A stretch of DNA of 64,000 nucleotides, from contig NZ_VJXQ01000001.1 of assembly GCF_007655485.1 (NCBI RefSeq), positions 166,466-230,465 on the forward strand. Direction: 5' to 3'. Made by a program: the position numbers and the translations under genes. Below, one piece after another: positions 1-8,372 of the stretch (positions within the stretch are counted from its first letter, which is position 1; each line of letters starts with the position of its first letter). Origin of the DNA: Halobellus captivus (GTDB lineage Archaea > Halobacteriota > Halobacteria > Halobacteriales > Haloferacaceae). Under the pieces are notes generated by a model. It saw only the letters and a list, made by a program, of their open reading frames with translations, was not told where the DNA came from and made no database searches.

Positions 1-51
1 ATACCCGGACCGATCCAAGAGCCCCTGCGATGAGAATTCCAGACCACACCT

Positions 52-219
52 TCACCCCTCTCGGTGGAGTGCCCAATAGCCGACGACGGCGACCGTCACG
101 ACCAAAAGAACGGCAAGACCCCTTGACGTCTTCAACACCGGCCAGATCTGTACCGCGATCAAGACGAGCAAGAGCCAGATTATGAGATCCAGTCGGATTC
201 GTAGCGATTGCAGATCCAT
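52..219 (-). CDS. small membrane protein, function unknown
   Basis: A 55-residue protein starting MDLQSLRIRL. Two hydrophobic stretches (about residues 10-25 and 33-50) separated by a short basic linker suggest a two-pass membrane protein. A longer reading that starts 14 residues upstream is possible, but the extra residues look like untranslated sequence. It is divergent from the MATE gene across 118 bases. I do not recognise the family. Coding is supported only by the hydrophobic pattern. Confidence 0.45.
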   Translation of the reverse strand: MDLQSLRIRLDLIIWLLLVLIAVQIWPVLKTSRGLAVLLVVTVAVVGYWALHREG

Positions 220-337
220 TACGCGGTATGTCAAAGAAAGCCAGCAAGTATTTTCCGCCACTCTGTGACAACTGCGCTCTCGACGACCGCTCCCCGAGAA
301 CGGAAACGCTTAGCTTCGGGAGGCCGTCGCCGTAACC

Positions 338-1762
338 GTGTCACGGCTCCGTCGCAGCGGTACCGCTCTCGCTCGCACGCTGGAAACGACGGGCGTCATC
401 GACGAGTCGCGACTCCGCCCGACCGTCGATCTCGCGTGGCCGCGGATCGTCACCGGCTTCGCGATTATGTCGAAACAGACCGTCGACCTGGCGCTCGTCG
501 GCCTCGTCATCGGGCCGACCGCCGTCGCCGGACTGACCCTCGCACACGCCTTCTGGATGGTCGCGAAGTTCGCCGCGATCGGGCTCGCGGGGGGCACCGT
601 CGCGCTCGTCTCGCAGAACTACGGCGGCGGCGACAACGCGCGGGCGGCGGCGGTCGTCCGACTGAGCGTCATCCTGTCGGTTGTGCTCGGCGTCCCGATC
701 GTCGCGGTCTTCAGCCTCGGCGCGGAGCCGCTCGTCGGCCTCGTCGGCGACGACCCGTCGAGCATCGGCCACGGTGCCACGTACCTCGCGGTGGTCGCGC
801 CGGGCTTACTGTTCGAGTTCCTGAATCTGATCGCCAGCCGCACCTACGCGGGCGTCGGCGACACGGTCACGCCGATGGCGGTGCGCGCGGGCGGCGGCCT
901 CGCCAACATCGCGCTGTCGGCGACGTTCGTCGTCGGACTCGGGATGGGCGTCGCTGGCGCGGCGCTCGGCACCGCGCTCGCGACGTTCCTCGTCACGGTC
1001 GTCTTCGCGTGGGGGATGACCGGGCGGAACTACGCTCGCGGACGCGGCGCGAGTCCGGTTCCACTCACGCTCTCGGGGCCGCTGGTGGACGCCGAACTGC
1101 TCCGACAGATCGCGCGCGTCTCGACCCCGCTCGTCGCCCGGCGGGCGGCCCAGGGTCTGGTCGTGTTTCCCCTGCTCGCCATCGCGGCGACCTTCGGCCC
1201 GATCGCCGTCGCCGCCATCGGCGTCGGTCGGCAGGTCCGCGCGCTGCTCGAGAGCTTCTCGTGGGGCTTCTCGATCGCCGCGTCGACGCTCGTCGGCCAG
1301 ACGCTCGGCGCGGGAGACGAGGGGGAGGCGAAGGCGTACGGGTGGGGGATCATCCGACTCTCCGCGGTCATCTACGTCGTCGCCGCCGCGGTCGTGGTCG
1401 CCCTCGCGGACCCCATCGCTGGCGTGTTCGTGAACGAACCCGAACACCGAGCGCTGTCGGCGCAGTTCGTCCGAATCGCGGCGATCAGCGTCATCGCGCT
1501 CGGGATCGACGGCTCGATCACGGGAGCGCTCCGCGGCGCGGGCGACACGAACGTCCCGTTCATCGCCGCGCTCGCGGGGCTGTATCTGGCCGCGCTGCCG
1601 CTGGCGTGGCTCGGAACCGTCGTCCCCGCGCTCGGCATCTCCGGGCTGTTGCTCGCGCTGCTCGCCGAAACCGCGGTCCCGATGGTGGTGAACCTCTGGC
1701 GGTTCCGCTCGGATCGCTGGCAGGAGATCAGCCGGTCGTACCGGCCGACGCCGAGCGATTGA
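338..1762 (+). CDS. MATE family efflux transporter
   Basis: The 474-residue protein has about 12 hydrophobic segments in two similar halves (roughly residues 30-220 and 245-440), the arrangement of multidrug and toxin extrusion (MATE/NorM, DinF) exporters. Both halves carry the family's small-residue pattern: GVGDTVTPM in the first and GAGDTNVPF in the second, the latter following ITGALR. These proteins exchange Na+ or H+ for cationic drugs or metabolites across the cytoplasmic membrane. The start is a GTG. Substrate is unknown. A second MATE gene lies at 28013-29434. Confidence 0.9.
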   Translation: MSRLRRSGTALARTLETTGVIDESRLRPTVDLAWPRIVTGFAIMSKQTVDLALVGLVIGPTAVAGLTLAHAFWMVAKFAAIGLAGGTVALVSQNYGGGDNARAAAVVRLSVILSVVLGVPIVAVFSLGAEPLVGLVGDDPSSIGHGATYLAVVAPGLLFEFLNLIASRTYAGVGDTVTPMAVRAGGGLANIALSATFVVGLGMGVAGAALGTALATFLVTVVFAWGMTGRNYARGRGASPVPLTLSGPLVDAELLRQIARVSTPLVARRAAQGLVVFPLLAIAATFGPIAVAAIGVGRQVRALLESFSWGFSIAASTLVGQTLGAGDEGEAKAYGWGIIRLSAVIYVVAAAVVVALADPIAGVFVNEPEHRALSAQFVRIAAISVIALGIDGSITGALRGAGDTNVPFIAALAGLYLAALPLAWLGTVVPALGISGLLLALLAETAVPMVVNLWRFRSDRWQEISRSYRPTPSD

Positions 1763-1884
1763 GCCCCGGATCGGGTGCCGACCCCGGGCCGCAAGCGAGC
1801 CGTCTCCGAACGTGAACCGCTCGCCCTCGCGTCGTCGTCGTCCGATTCCCACAGACCCTTATGTCGAGCCGTCGGATGGACGAT

Positions 1885-2169
1885 ATGGTCGAAACCGAGA
1901 CCTACACCATCGAAGCGCCGAACGGCGATACCGAAGAGATCGAACTCCCCGCGGGCCTCGTAGACGTCTTCACCGAACAGGGAGAGTCACCGACGGTCGT
2001 CGTCGGCGACCTCCTCATCCAGTCGTTCGCCCAGCAGGCCCACGGCGTCGTCCACCACAGCCAGGGCGAGACGCCTGCCGACCTCGAGGCGCTCAACGAG
2101 AAGATGGAGGAGCTATTCGAGGAGCGCTTCGGCGTCTCGCTCGGCGAGGCGATGGGCCACAGCCACTAA
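1885..2169 (+). CDS. conserved haloarchaeal protein, DUF7545-like
   Basis: A 94-residue, very acidic soluble protein starting MVETETYTIEAPNG. It has a short beta-rich N-terminus with EEIELPAG, then a helical part with several His (HGVVHHSQG) and a GHSH end. It resembles small haloarchaeal proteins of the DUF7545 type; no function is known to me. An ATG 24 bases upstream in the same frame (1861) would add MSSRRMDD; the internal ATG was preferred because the extra residues are basic and unlike the rest. It converges on the ZIP gene. Confidence 0.75.
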   Translation: MVETETYTIEAPNGDTEEIELPAGLVDVFTEQGESPTVVVGDLLIQSFAQQAHGVVHHSQGETPADLEALNEKMEELFEERFGVSLGEAMGHSH

Positions 2170-2306
2170 TACAAGCGCCCGGGGCCACCGCACCTCACGG
2201 CTATCGAACCGTCATCGCTACCGACGTGAATCGGTACAGACACGGCTCCGCTTCCGGCGTGACTCCTCCGACGCGAGCTTTCTTCGGACCGACGCATTCG
2301 AGTGTC

Positions 2307-3152
2307 TCAAATAAACGCCAGCGGAAGCATCACGGCCACACCGGCGACGAGTCCGCCGATCAGCTCTCGGCGACCGTCGTCCGGGAGCGATCGACCGACG
2401 TCGCGGGCCTCCGGAATGAACTCCGTGAGGACCAGGTAGATCATCGCCCCGGCGGCGAAGCCGAAGCCAGCGGGGAGAAACTCCCGCGCGGTCCGGACGA
2501 AGTAGAAGGCGATCACCGCGCCGATCGGCTGCGGGAGGCTCGAGAACACCGACCACCAGACGAGCTTCCAGTTCGGCACGCCCATCGAGCGAAGCGGGAT
2601 CGAGATGGCGACTCCCTCCGGGACGTTGTGAATCGAGATCGCGATCGTCATAAAGATCGCCAAGAGCGGCACGACGAACCCGAAGATCTGGGTGCCCCCT
2701 TGTACGCCGAGATCGGCGAACGAGACGCCGACAGCGACGCCCTCCGGGAACGAGTGGACCGTGAGTACCCCGAGTATCAACACCAACTTCTTGAAATCGG
2801 CTTCGGCGTACTGCTGTGGGTCGACCTCCGCGGCTTCGATGACGTCGTGGGCGACGTAGACGAGGAGGACGCCGGCGGCGAGACCGCCCGCGAGCAAGAG
2901 CAGATCCTGATGGGGAATTGGGTCGACGGAGAGACCGCCCAGCGAGACGTGCACGTACGCTCCGAGCGCTTCGAGAACGAGACCGAACACCGACGCCGAG
3001 AGCATAATTCCGGATGCGATCCCCCACAGCGCGACGTTCCAGCGGTCGCCGATATCCGAGAGAAAGAAGAACGGCAGCGCTCCCAACCCGGTCGCGAACG
3101 CGGTGATGAGTCCCGCGACGAAGACGAATCCGAGCGACCACAACTCGACCAT
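2307..3152 (-). CDS. ZIP family divalent metal transporter
   Basis: The 281-residue protein has about eight membrane segments. It carries the two metal-site signatures of ZIP transporters, HSFPEG at residues 133-138 and HNVPEG at 175-180, plus a polar TEFIPE at about 243-248. ZIP proteins move Zn2+, Fe2+ or Mn2+ into the cytoplasm. The His-rich loop between segments 3 and 4 found in many relatives is replaced by an acidic stretch (about 107-121). A TATA-like box lies near 3176-3181, about 27 bases before the ATG, and a palindromic metalloregulator-like site lies 48 bases upstream (3201-3217), so metal-controlled expression is likely. Confidence 0.9.
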   Translation of the reverse strand: MVELWSLGFVFVAGLITAFATGLGALPFFFLSDIGDRWNVALWGIASGIMLSASVFGLVLEALGAYVHVSLGGLSVDPIPHQDLLLLAGGLAAGVLLVYVAHDVIEAAEVDPQQYAEADFKKLVLILGVLTVHSFPEGVAVGVSFADLGVQGGTQIFGFVVPLLAIFMTIAISIHNVPEGVAISIPLRSMGVPNWKLVWWSVFSSLPQPIGAVIAFYFVRTAREFLPAGFGFAAGAMIYLVLTEFIPEARDVGRSLPDDGRRELIGGLVAGVAVMLPLAFI

Positions 3153-3200
3153 ATCTGAGAGAGGTCGTCGACGACCATAAACATTTCATATTTCTGATTA

Positions 3201-3217
3201 TTTTGGCCGACCTAAAA
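3201..3217. promoter_or_regulatory. DtxR/SirR-like metalloregulator operator upstream of the ZIP gene
   Basis: On the gene's strand the site reads TTTTAGGTCGGCCAAAA, a near-palindrome 48 bases before the ZIP start codon. An almost identical 17-mer (15 of 17 positions) lies at 58565-58581. Sites with TTAGG/CCTAA half-sites are typical of DtxR-family metal regulators in haloarchaea (established in general; the match here is my inference). No regulator gene of this family is in the window. Confidence 0.6.
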
Positions 3218-3390
3218 TATGATTTCGTCCGCTGTCACAGAGGTTTCTGCTACGAACTCCAGTCAGATTATGATCACAAATGCGCGATGCTGGATCATCG
3301 GACAGTCGGAAGTCGGGGCTGATGTCGGTATCGCTGCCACGTTGCCTCGGGGTCGAAGCGCTCTTGAAACGGCGGATCACAGTGACCCGT

Positions 3391-3855
3391 ATGCATCACC
3401 GAGCAGCCGAGTTCGTCGAGCAGGCGCGCGAACGCTACGACCTCGAACCGACTGTCGAGGAGTTCCCGCAGGGAACGAAGACGGCCGCCGACGCTGCCGA
3501 AGCCGTCGGCTGCGACGTGGGACAGATCGCGAGCAGTCTGGTCTTCGATGCCGACGACGACCTCGTAGTCGTCGTGACCAGCGGCGCGAACCGCGTGGAC
3601 GAGAGCCGCCTCGCCGCTCATCTCGACGTCGCCGACGTCTCGATGGCCGACCCCGACGCGATCGCCGAGGTCGTCGGCTGGAGCATCGGCGGCGTACCGC
3701 CGATCTGCCACGAGACGGACGTTCCGGTCTTTCTCGACGAGTCGCTCTTGACCCACGAGACGGTTTGGGCCGCCGCGGGAACGCCCTCGGCGGTGTTTCC
3801 GATCGAGCCCGATGAACTTGAACGCCTCTCCGGGGCCACCCCGATCGAGGTGTGA
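3391..3855 (+). CDS. YbaK/EbsC family aminoacyl-tRNA deacylase-like protein
   Basis: The 154-residue protein starts MHHRAAEFVEQAR and matches the YbaK/ProX fold. It has an N-terminal helix, a strand ending VEEFPQGTKTAADAAEAVG, then GQIASSLVF (the usual GQI-x-KSLVF has Ser in place of Lys). The C-terminal part has GWSIGGVPP and the family's AAGTPSAVFPI block. Members hydrolyse mischarged tRNAs such as Cys- or Ala-tRNAPro in the cytoplasm. The open frame extends 37 codons upstream, but the preceding residues do not look like this family, so the ATG at 3391 is chosen. Substrate preference cannot be read from the sequence. Confidence 0.8.
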   Translation: MHHRAAEFVEQARERYDLEPTVEEFPQGTKTAADAAEAVGCDVGQIASSLVFDADDDLVVVVTSGANRVDESRLAAHLDVADVSMADPDAIAEVVGWSIGGVPPICHETDVPVFLDESLLTHETVWAAAGTPSAVFPIEPDELERLSGATPIEV

Positions 3856-3965
3856 CCCTCGATTGCGTGATCTCGTCTGAGAGGCTGTTTCGTTTCTCGG
3901 GTCCTGTCTCGCTCCGTCTATAAGCTCGTCGACAGTATTTCCTCGTACGCGCACGTACTATCGAT

Positions 3966-4274
3966 ATGGAGTCCGAACCGACTACGAGTGCGTCGAGGGA
4001 CGCCGACGAGCGCGAACGGGTCTGGCTCGTCGAGCGGACCTACTCGGACGACGAGCAGAACATCGTTATCCTCGTGTACGCGACACCGGACGGATCGCGG
4101 TACCTCCGAAAGGAGCGGGCGCTGACGAGCTTCGACGACGCGCGCGAGACCACTGCGTCCGTGCTCGCCCGCGAGTCGAGTCTCGGCTCGGTCAACGACC
4201 CCGATGAACGCGAACGCTACGCTCAGGAGGCGAAACGGACCCGAGATCAGTACGCCGCGACCGATCGGATCTGA
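3966..4274 (+). CDS. hypothetical haloarchaeal protein
   Basis: A 102-residue acidic soluble protein. A likely beta-hairpin core (VWLVERTYSDDEQNIVILVYAT then DGSRYLRKERAL in sense) is followed by a charged helix rich in Arg and Glu (about residues 60-98). No catalytic motif is visible. It lies directly upstream of the acd gene, which has its own promoter, so co-transcription is uncertain. I do not recognise the family; composition and codon use match its neighbours. Confidence 0.6.
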   Translation: MESEPTTSASRDADERERVWLVERTYSDDEQNIVILVYATPDGSRYLRKERALTSFDDARETTASVLARESSLGSVNDPDERERYAQEAKRTRDQYAATDRI

Positions 4275-4305
4275 GCGTGCTCGCGAGGGATTCCGGAAAT
4301 GAATA

Positions 4306-4337
4306 CTCGGAACCGAGAACTGTGTACCCGAATTTAA
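4306..4337 (+). promoter_or_regulatory. acd promoter region with short palindrome
   Basis: A TATA-like AATTTAA at 4331-4337 lies about 27-33 bases before the acd ATG, the spacing expected for a leaderless haloarchaeal transcript. Just upstream is a perfect 12-base palindrome, CTCGGAACCGAG (4306-4317), that could be an operator or a hairpin ending the upstream gene. Confidence 0.5.
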
Positions 4338-4363
4338 CCACGGTCCGTGAGTAGGAGTACCCA

Positions 4364-6472
4364 ATGGGAGCACTATCCACGCTGTTCGCGCCCGGACGCA
4401 TCGCCGTCGTAGGGGCGACGGACCGCGAGGGGTCGGTCGGTCGAGCGATTATGGAGAATCTCCTCGACTCCTTCGCCGGTGAGGTCGTTCCCGTAAACCC
4501 GAGCCGAGAGGAGGTGTTCGGGCGCTCGGCGATCGACAGCGTCGGCGACGCCGACGCCGACCTCGCGGTGATCGTCGTCCCGCCGAACGTCGCCGTCGAC
4601 GTCGTCCGAGAGGCGGGCGAAGCCGGAATCAGAAACGTGGTCGTCATCACGGCCGGGTTCGGCGAGACCGGCAGCGAGGGCGCCACCCGAGAACGGGAAC
4701 TGATCGACGTCGCCGAGGCGTGCGATATCGACCTCGTCGGCCCGAACAGCCTCGGAATTATGTCGACGCCCGTCGGGATGAACGCCACCTTCGGCCCCGA
4801 GAACGCCCAGTCGGGTCGGATGTCGTTTATGAGCCAGTCGGGGGCGTTCATCACGGCGGTCCTCGACTGGGCGAACGCCGAGGGAATCGGCTTCAAGGAC
4901 GTCGTCTCTCTCGGCAACAAAGCGGTCCTCGACGAGTCCGACTTCGTCGAGGAGTGGGGCGACGACGAGGAGACGGAGGTCATTATCGGCTACCTCGAAG
5001 GGATCGACGACGGGCGGCGGTTCATCGAAACCGCCCGAGAGGTCACGCGGGAGACCCCCATCGTGCTGGTGAAGTCAGGCCGTACCGACGCCGGTGCACA
5101 GGCCGCTTCCAGCCACACGGGAGCGATCGCCGGATCCGACGAAGCCTACGAGGCGGGGCTCGAACAGGCGGGCGTCATCCGAGCCGAATCGGTGCAGGAA
5201 CTGTTCGACGCCGCGCGGGTGCTAGAGAGCCAACCAGTCCCCGACTCCGACGCCGTCGCCGTCATCACGAACGCGGGCGGTCCGGGCGTGATGAGCACAG
5301 ACGCCGTCGGCGATTCGCGGTTATCGATGGCGTCGTTCGCGGACGAGACGCTCGACGCCTTCTCGGAGGCGCTGCCCGCCGAGGGGAACATCTACAACCC
5401 CGTCGACGTCGTCGGCGACGCCGGTAACGATCGGTTCCGCGACGCGCTCGACGTCGCCCTCGCCGACGAGAACGTCGGCAGCGCGCTCGTCCTCGCGTGC
5501 CCGACGGCGGTCCTCGATTACGGGCGGTTAGCGGAGGACACCGTCGAACTGCAGGCGACGCACGGCAAACCGATCGCGGCCTGTTTTATGGGCGGAGACC
5601 GCGTCACCCCCGCCGCGAAGGTCCTCTCGGAGGCCGGGATCCCGAACTACTTCGATCCCGCTCGGGCGATTCTCGGACTCGATGCCCTCGCGCGCTTTCG
5701 GGACATCGCCGAACGCGAGTACGAGTCGCCGACGACGTTCGACGTCGACCGCGAGCGCGCCCGCGAGATCCTCTCGGCCGTCGAAGACCGATCTGACACC
5801 CGACTCGGCGTCGAGGCGATGGGACTGTTGGACGCGTATGGCATCCCGACGCCGGACGGGGAAATCGTCGACTCGCCCGCCGACGCGCGAGAGGTCGCCG
5901 CGCGCATCGACGGCGACGTCGTGATGAAGATCGTCAGTCCTGACATCCTGCACAAATCGGACATCGGCGGCGTGAAAGTCGGTGTAGCCGAGGCTGACGT
6001 CGAGGACGCCTACGAGGACCTCGTCTCGCGCGCTCGCAACTACCAGCCCGACGCGACGATTGTCGGCGTGCAGGTGCAGGAGATGGTCGACCTCGACAGC
6101 GGCGTCGAGACGATCGTCGGAATGAACCGCGACCCGCAGTTCGGCCCGCTCCTGCTGTTCGGCCTCGGCGGCATCTTCGTCGAGATGCTCGAAGACACGA
6201 CGTTCCGGGTCGCGCCGGTCTCCGGTGTCGAGGCTGACGCAATGACTCGCGAGATCGACGCCGCCCCGTTGTTGCGCGGCGCGCGCGGTCGCGAGCCCGT
6301 CGACGTCGACGGCGTGACCGAGACGATTCAGCGCCTCTCACAGCTCGTGACCGACTTTCCGTCGATCCTCGAACTGGACATCAACCCGCTCGTCGCCACG
6401 CCCGACGGCGTCGAGGCCGTCGACGTGCGCCTCACCGTCGATCCCGACCGACTCGAAGGAGCCCACAGATGA
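4364..6472 (+). CDS. acd: ADP-forming acetate/acyl-CoA synthetase, fused alpha-beta subunits
   Basis: The 702-residue protein joins both halves of archaeal ADP-forming acyl-CoA synthetase: a CoA-binding Rossmann domain (about 1-130, with AVVGATDREGSVG), a succinyl-CoA-ligase-like domain (about 150-440) and a C-terminal ATP-grasp domain (about 480-700). The phosphohistidine of the alpha part is visible in SSHTGAIAG (His251) and the second relay histidine in ILHKSD (His530). The enzyme turns acetyl-CoA, ADP and phosphate into acetate, CoA and ATP, the route of acetate overflow in haloarchaea. It overlaps the next gene by 4 bases (ATGA), so the two form an operon. Exact acyl specificity is not evident. 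Confidence 0.92.
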   Translation: MGALSTLFAPGRIAVVGATDREGSVGRAIMENLLDSFAGEVVPVNPSREEVFGRSAIDSVGDADADLAVIVVPPNVAVDVVREAGEAGIRNVVVITAGFGETGSEGATRERELIDVAEACDIDLVGPNSLGIMSTPVGMNATFGPENAQSGRMSFMSQSGAFITAVLDWANAEGIGFKDVVSLGNKAVLDESDFVEEWGDDEETEVIIGYLEGIDDGRRFIETAREVTRETPIVLVKSGRTDAGAQAASSHTGAIAGSDEAYEAGLEQAGVIRAESVQELFDAARVLESQPVPDSDAVAVITNAGGPGVMSTDAVGDSRLSMASFADETLDAFSEALPAEGNIYNPVDVVGDAGNDRFRDALDVALADENVGSALVLACPTAVLDYGRLAEDTVELQATHGKPIAACFMGGDRVTPAAKVLSEAGIPNYFDPARAILGLDALARFRDIAEREYESPTTFDVDRERAREILSAVEDRSDTRLGVEAMGLLDAYGIPTPDGEIVDSPADAREVAARIDGDVVMKIVSPDILHKSDIGGVKVGVAEADVEDAYEDLVSRARNYQPDATIVGVQVQEMVDLDSGVETIVGMNRDPQFGPLLLFGLGGIFVEMLEDTTFRVAPVSGVEADAMTREIDAAPLLRGARGREPVDVDGVTETIQRLSQLVTDFPSILELDINPLVATPDGVEAVDVRLTVDPDRLEGAHR

Positions 6473-7683
6473 ACACGAACACTCTACTCGTCACCTCGAT
6501 CGAAGACAGCACCGGCAAAACGGCAGTTACGCTCGCGCTCGGACGGCTCGCACAGGAGCGCGGCCTCCGCGTGGGATATATGAAACCAAAGGGAACGCGG
6601 CTCCAATCGAACGTCGGCAAGACGCTCGACGAGGACCCGATGCTCGCTCGGGAACTCCTCGGACTGGAGAGCGAGATACACCAGATGGAGCCGATCGTCT
6701 ACTCGCCGACGTTCGTCGAGGGCGTGCTCCGCGGCCGGGAGAGCCCCGACGAACTCGGCGAGATCGTCGAGCGGTACTTCGCCGAACTCGCCGCGGAGAC
6801 CGACCTGATGCTCGTCGAGGGCGGCGGCTCCTGGACCACCGGTGGGATCGTCGACCTGACGGACGTCGACGTCGCAGACCGGCTCGATGCGGGCGTCCTT
6901 CTCGTCGCGGACTACGGACAGGCGAGCGACCTCGACGACGTCGTCGCGGCCGCGGACGCCTTCGGCGACCGCCTCGCGGGCGTGCTGTTCAACGGTGTTG
7001 CCGACGCGTCCTTCGACGAACTCGAAAGCGAAGCCGTTCCGTTCCTCGAAGGACGCGGCGTGCCCGTCCTCGGCGTCGTGCCGCGGGAGCGAGAGCTGGC
7101 TGGCGTCCGTGTCGGCGACCTCGCGGCCGAACTGGGGACGGAGGTCGTCACCGAGGGGGACTCCGACGCCTACGTCGAACGCTTCCTCGTCGGAGCGATG
7201 GGCGGCGACACCGCGTTACGCTACTTCCGGCGAACGAAGAACGCGGCGGTGATCACCGGCGGCGACCGCTCGGAGATCATCACGGCCGCGTTGGAAGCGC
7301 CGGGCGTCAACGCCGTCATCCTCACCGGCGGGCACCGACCGTCGGGCGCGATACTCGGACGTGCCGAACAGCGCGGGGTGCCGATTCTGCTCGCCTCGGG
7401 CGATACGCTCTCGGTCGTCGACCGCGCGGAAGCGATCGTCAACACGGGCCGCGCCCGCGACGAGGAGACCATCGCCCGAATGAGCCAACTGCTGTACGAT
7501 CACGCCGACGTCGACGCGATCATCGGGGTCGACGGCGACAGTGAGAATGTCGCCGGAAGCGGGGATGGCGAAGACCGACGCAACGAAGACGGCGAAGATC
7601 AACCCAACGAAGACGACGAAGATCAGCCCAACGACGCTGGCGGAGACCAGCGCGGCGATCACCACGGCGACGAACACGAGTAA
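6469..7683 (+). CDS. phosphotransacetylase N-domain-like protein (P-loop plus DRTGG domain)
   Basis: The 404-residue protein has a dethiobiotin-synthetase-like P-loop domain (about 1-205) with a variant Walker A, SIEDSTGKT, then a DRTGG domain (about 215-320, with GGDRSEII and ILTGGHRPSG). This combination forms the regulatory N-terminal part of large phosphotransacetylases; the catalytic PTA domain is absent. Translational coupling to acd points to a role in acetyl-CoA/acetate metabolism, perhaps as a nucleotide-sensing regulator (inference). Residues after about 355 form an acidic low-complexity tail with repeated N-E-D/DQPN blocks, probably disordered and not conserved. Confidence 0.85.
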   Translation: MNTNTLLVTSIEDSTGKTAVTLALGRLAQERGLRVGYMKPKGTRLQSNVGKTLDEDPMLARELLGLESEIHQMEPIVYSPTFVEGVLRGRESPDELGEIVERYFAELAAETDLMLVEGGGSWTTGGIVDLTDVDVADRLDAGVLLVADYGQASDLDDVVAAADAFGDRLAGVLFNGVADASFDELESEAVPFLEGRGVPVLGVVPRERELAGVRVGDLAAELGTEVVTEGDSDAYVERFLVGAMGGDTALRYFRRTKNAAVITGGDRSEIITAALEAPGVNAVILTGGHRPSGAILGRAEQRGVPILLASGDTLSVVDRAEAIVNTGRARDEETIARMSQLLYDHADVDAIIGVDGDSENVAGSGDGEDRRNEDGEDQPNEDDEDQPNDAGGDQRGDHHGDEHE

Positions 7684-7830
7684 CTCTGCGAGCGAACCGC
7701 TCGATCCACGTCCGTGTAACTCGTTCGCGCCTCGTCATTCCGTCGCCTCCTCGACGGCAAATAAGCCGAAATCCGCTCGAAGCCCGCGTAACCACTCATT
7801 AACTATTACCACATACTCCGAGATAGGGGT

Positions 7831-8007
7831 ATGGATTTCGACTGGCCCACCTACTTCGAGTGCGCGGCGTGCGATGCCGAGTTCCCCGCGGACGCGGTCC
7901 GATACGACGATCTGGGCTATCCCGAGTGTCCCGAGTGTGCGGCGCGGACCGGGCCACTCGCGAGTCTTGAAATCGTCGACGGTGCCGAACCCGAAATCGC
8001 CGACTGA
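7831..8007 (+). CDS. small zinc-ribbon-like protein
   Basis: A 58-residue protein, MDFDWPTYFECAACDAE onward, with two cysteine pairs: CAAC at residues 11-14 and CPEC at 34-37. The spacing fits a single zinc ribbon. Such small CPxCG-type proteins are common in haloarchaea, where most have no known role. A TATA-like sequence (near 7797-7806) sits about 27 bases before the ATG. The gene stands alone after the acd pair. Confidence 0.7.
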   Translation: MDFDWPTYFECAACDAEFPADAVRYDDLGYPECPECAARTGPLASLEIVDGAEPEIAD

Positions 8008-8068
8008 GACCGTCCGATCGCCGTTGGGAAGCCGGAACATACAGGCTCCTGAGCGGCGATCGGCGGGT

Positions 8069-8296
8069 ATGGAGTGGACACGGAGCCTCTATCGAGACGG
8101 TCTCGTGGAGTGGACACGCGAGGACGGGTGCGCGACGATTCGCCGTCGTCGCCGCCCCGACGGCCGATGGATCGTCAGGTTTGATCGCCTCTTTCAGGCA
8201 TCCGCGGGCGGTGGCTATCACCGCGAGCGCGTCGACGACCTCGACGCGGCGAACGAGTTGGTGGCGGCGTGGAAACGCGAAGATCCGATCGAGTGA
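8069..8296 (+). CDS. small conserved haloarchaeal protein (DUF7543-like)
   Basis: A 75-residue basic/aromatic protein starting MEWTRSLYRDGLVEW. It looks like a compact beta-sheet domain (repeated strands with W, R and V) followed by one helix (DDLDAANELVAAWKRE). The open frame runs far upstream, but residues before this ATG do not match its style. It resembles a family of short haloarchaeal proteins with a MEW start; no function is known. It converges on the CBS-ParB gene 76 bases away. Confidence 0.65.
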   Translation: MEWTRSLYRDGLVEWTREDGCATIRRRRRPDGRWIVRFDRLFQASAGGGYHRERVDDLDAANELVAAWKREDPIE

Positions 8297-8372
8297 TTCG
8301 ACTGGGTGATCCAATCAAGTGATTCAATCGAGAAACTCGACCGGGATGTCCGAACCGTCCGTCCCCGAAACC

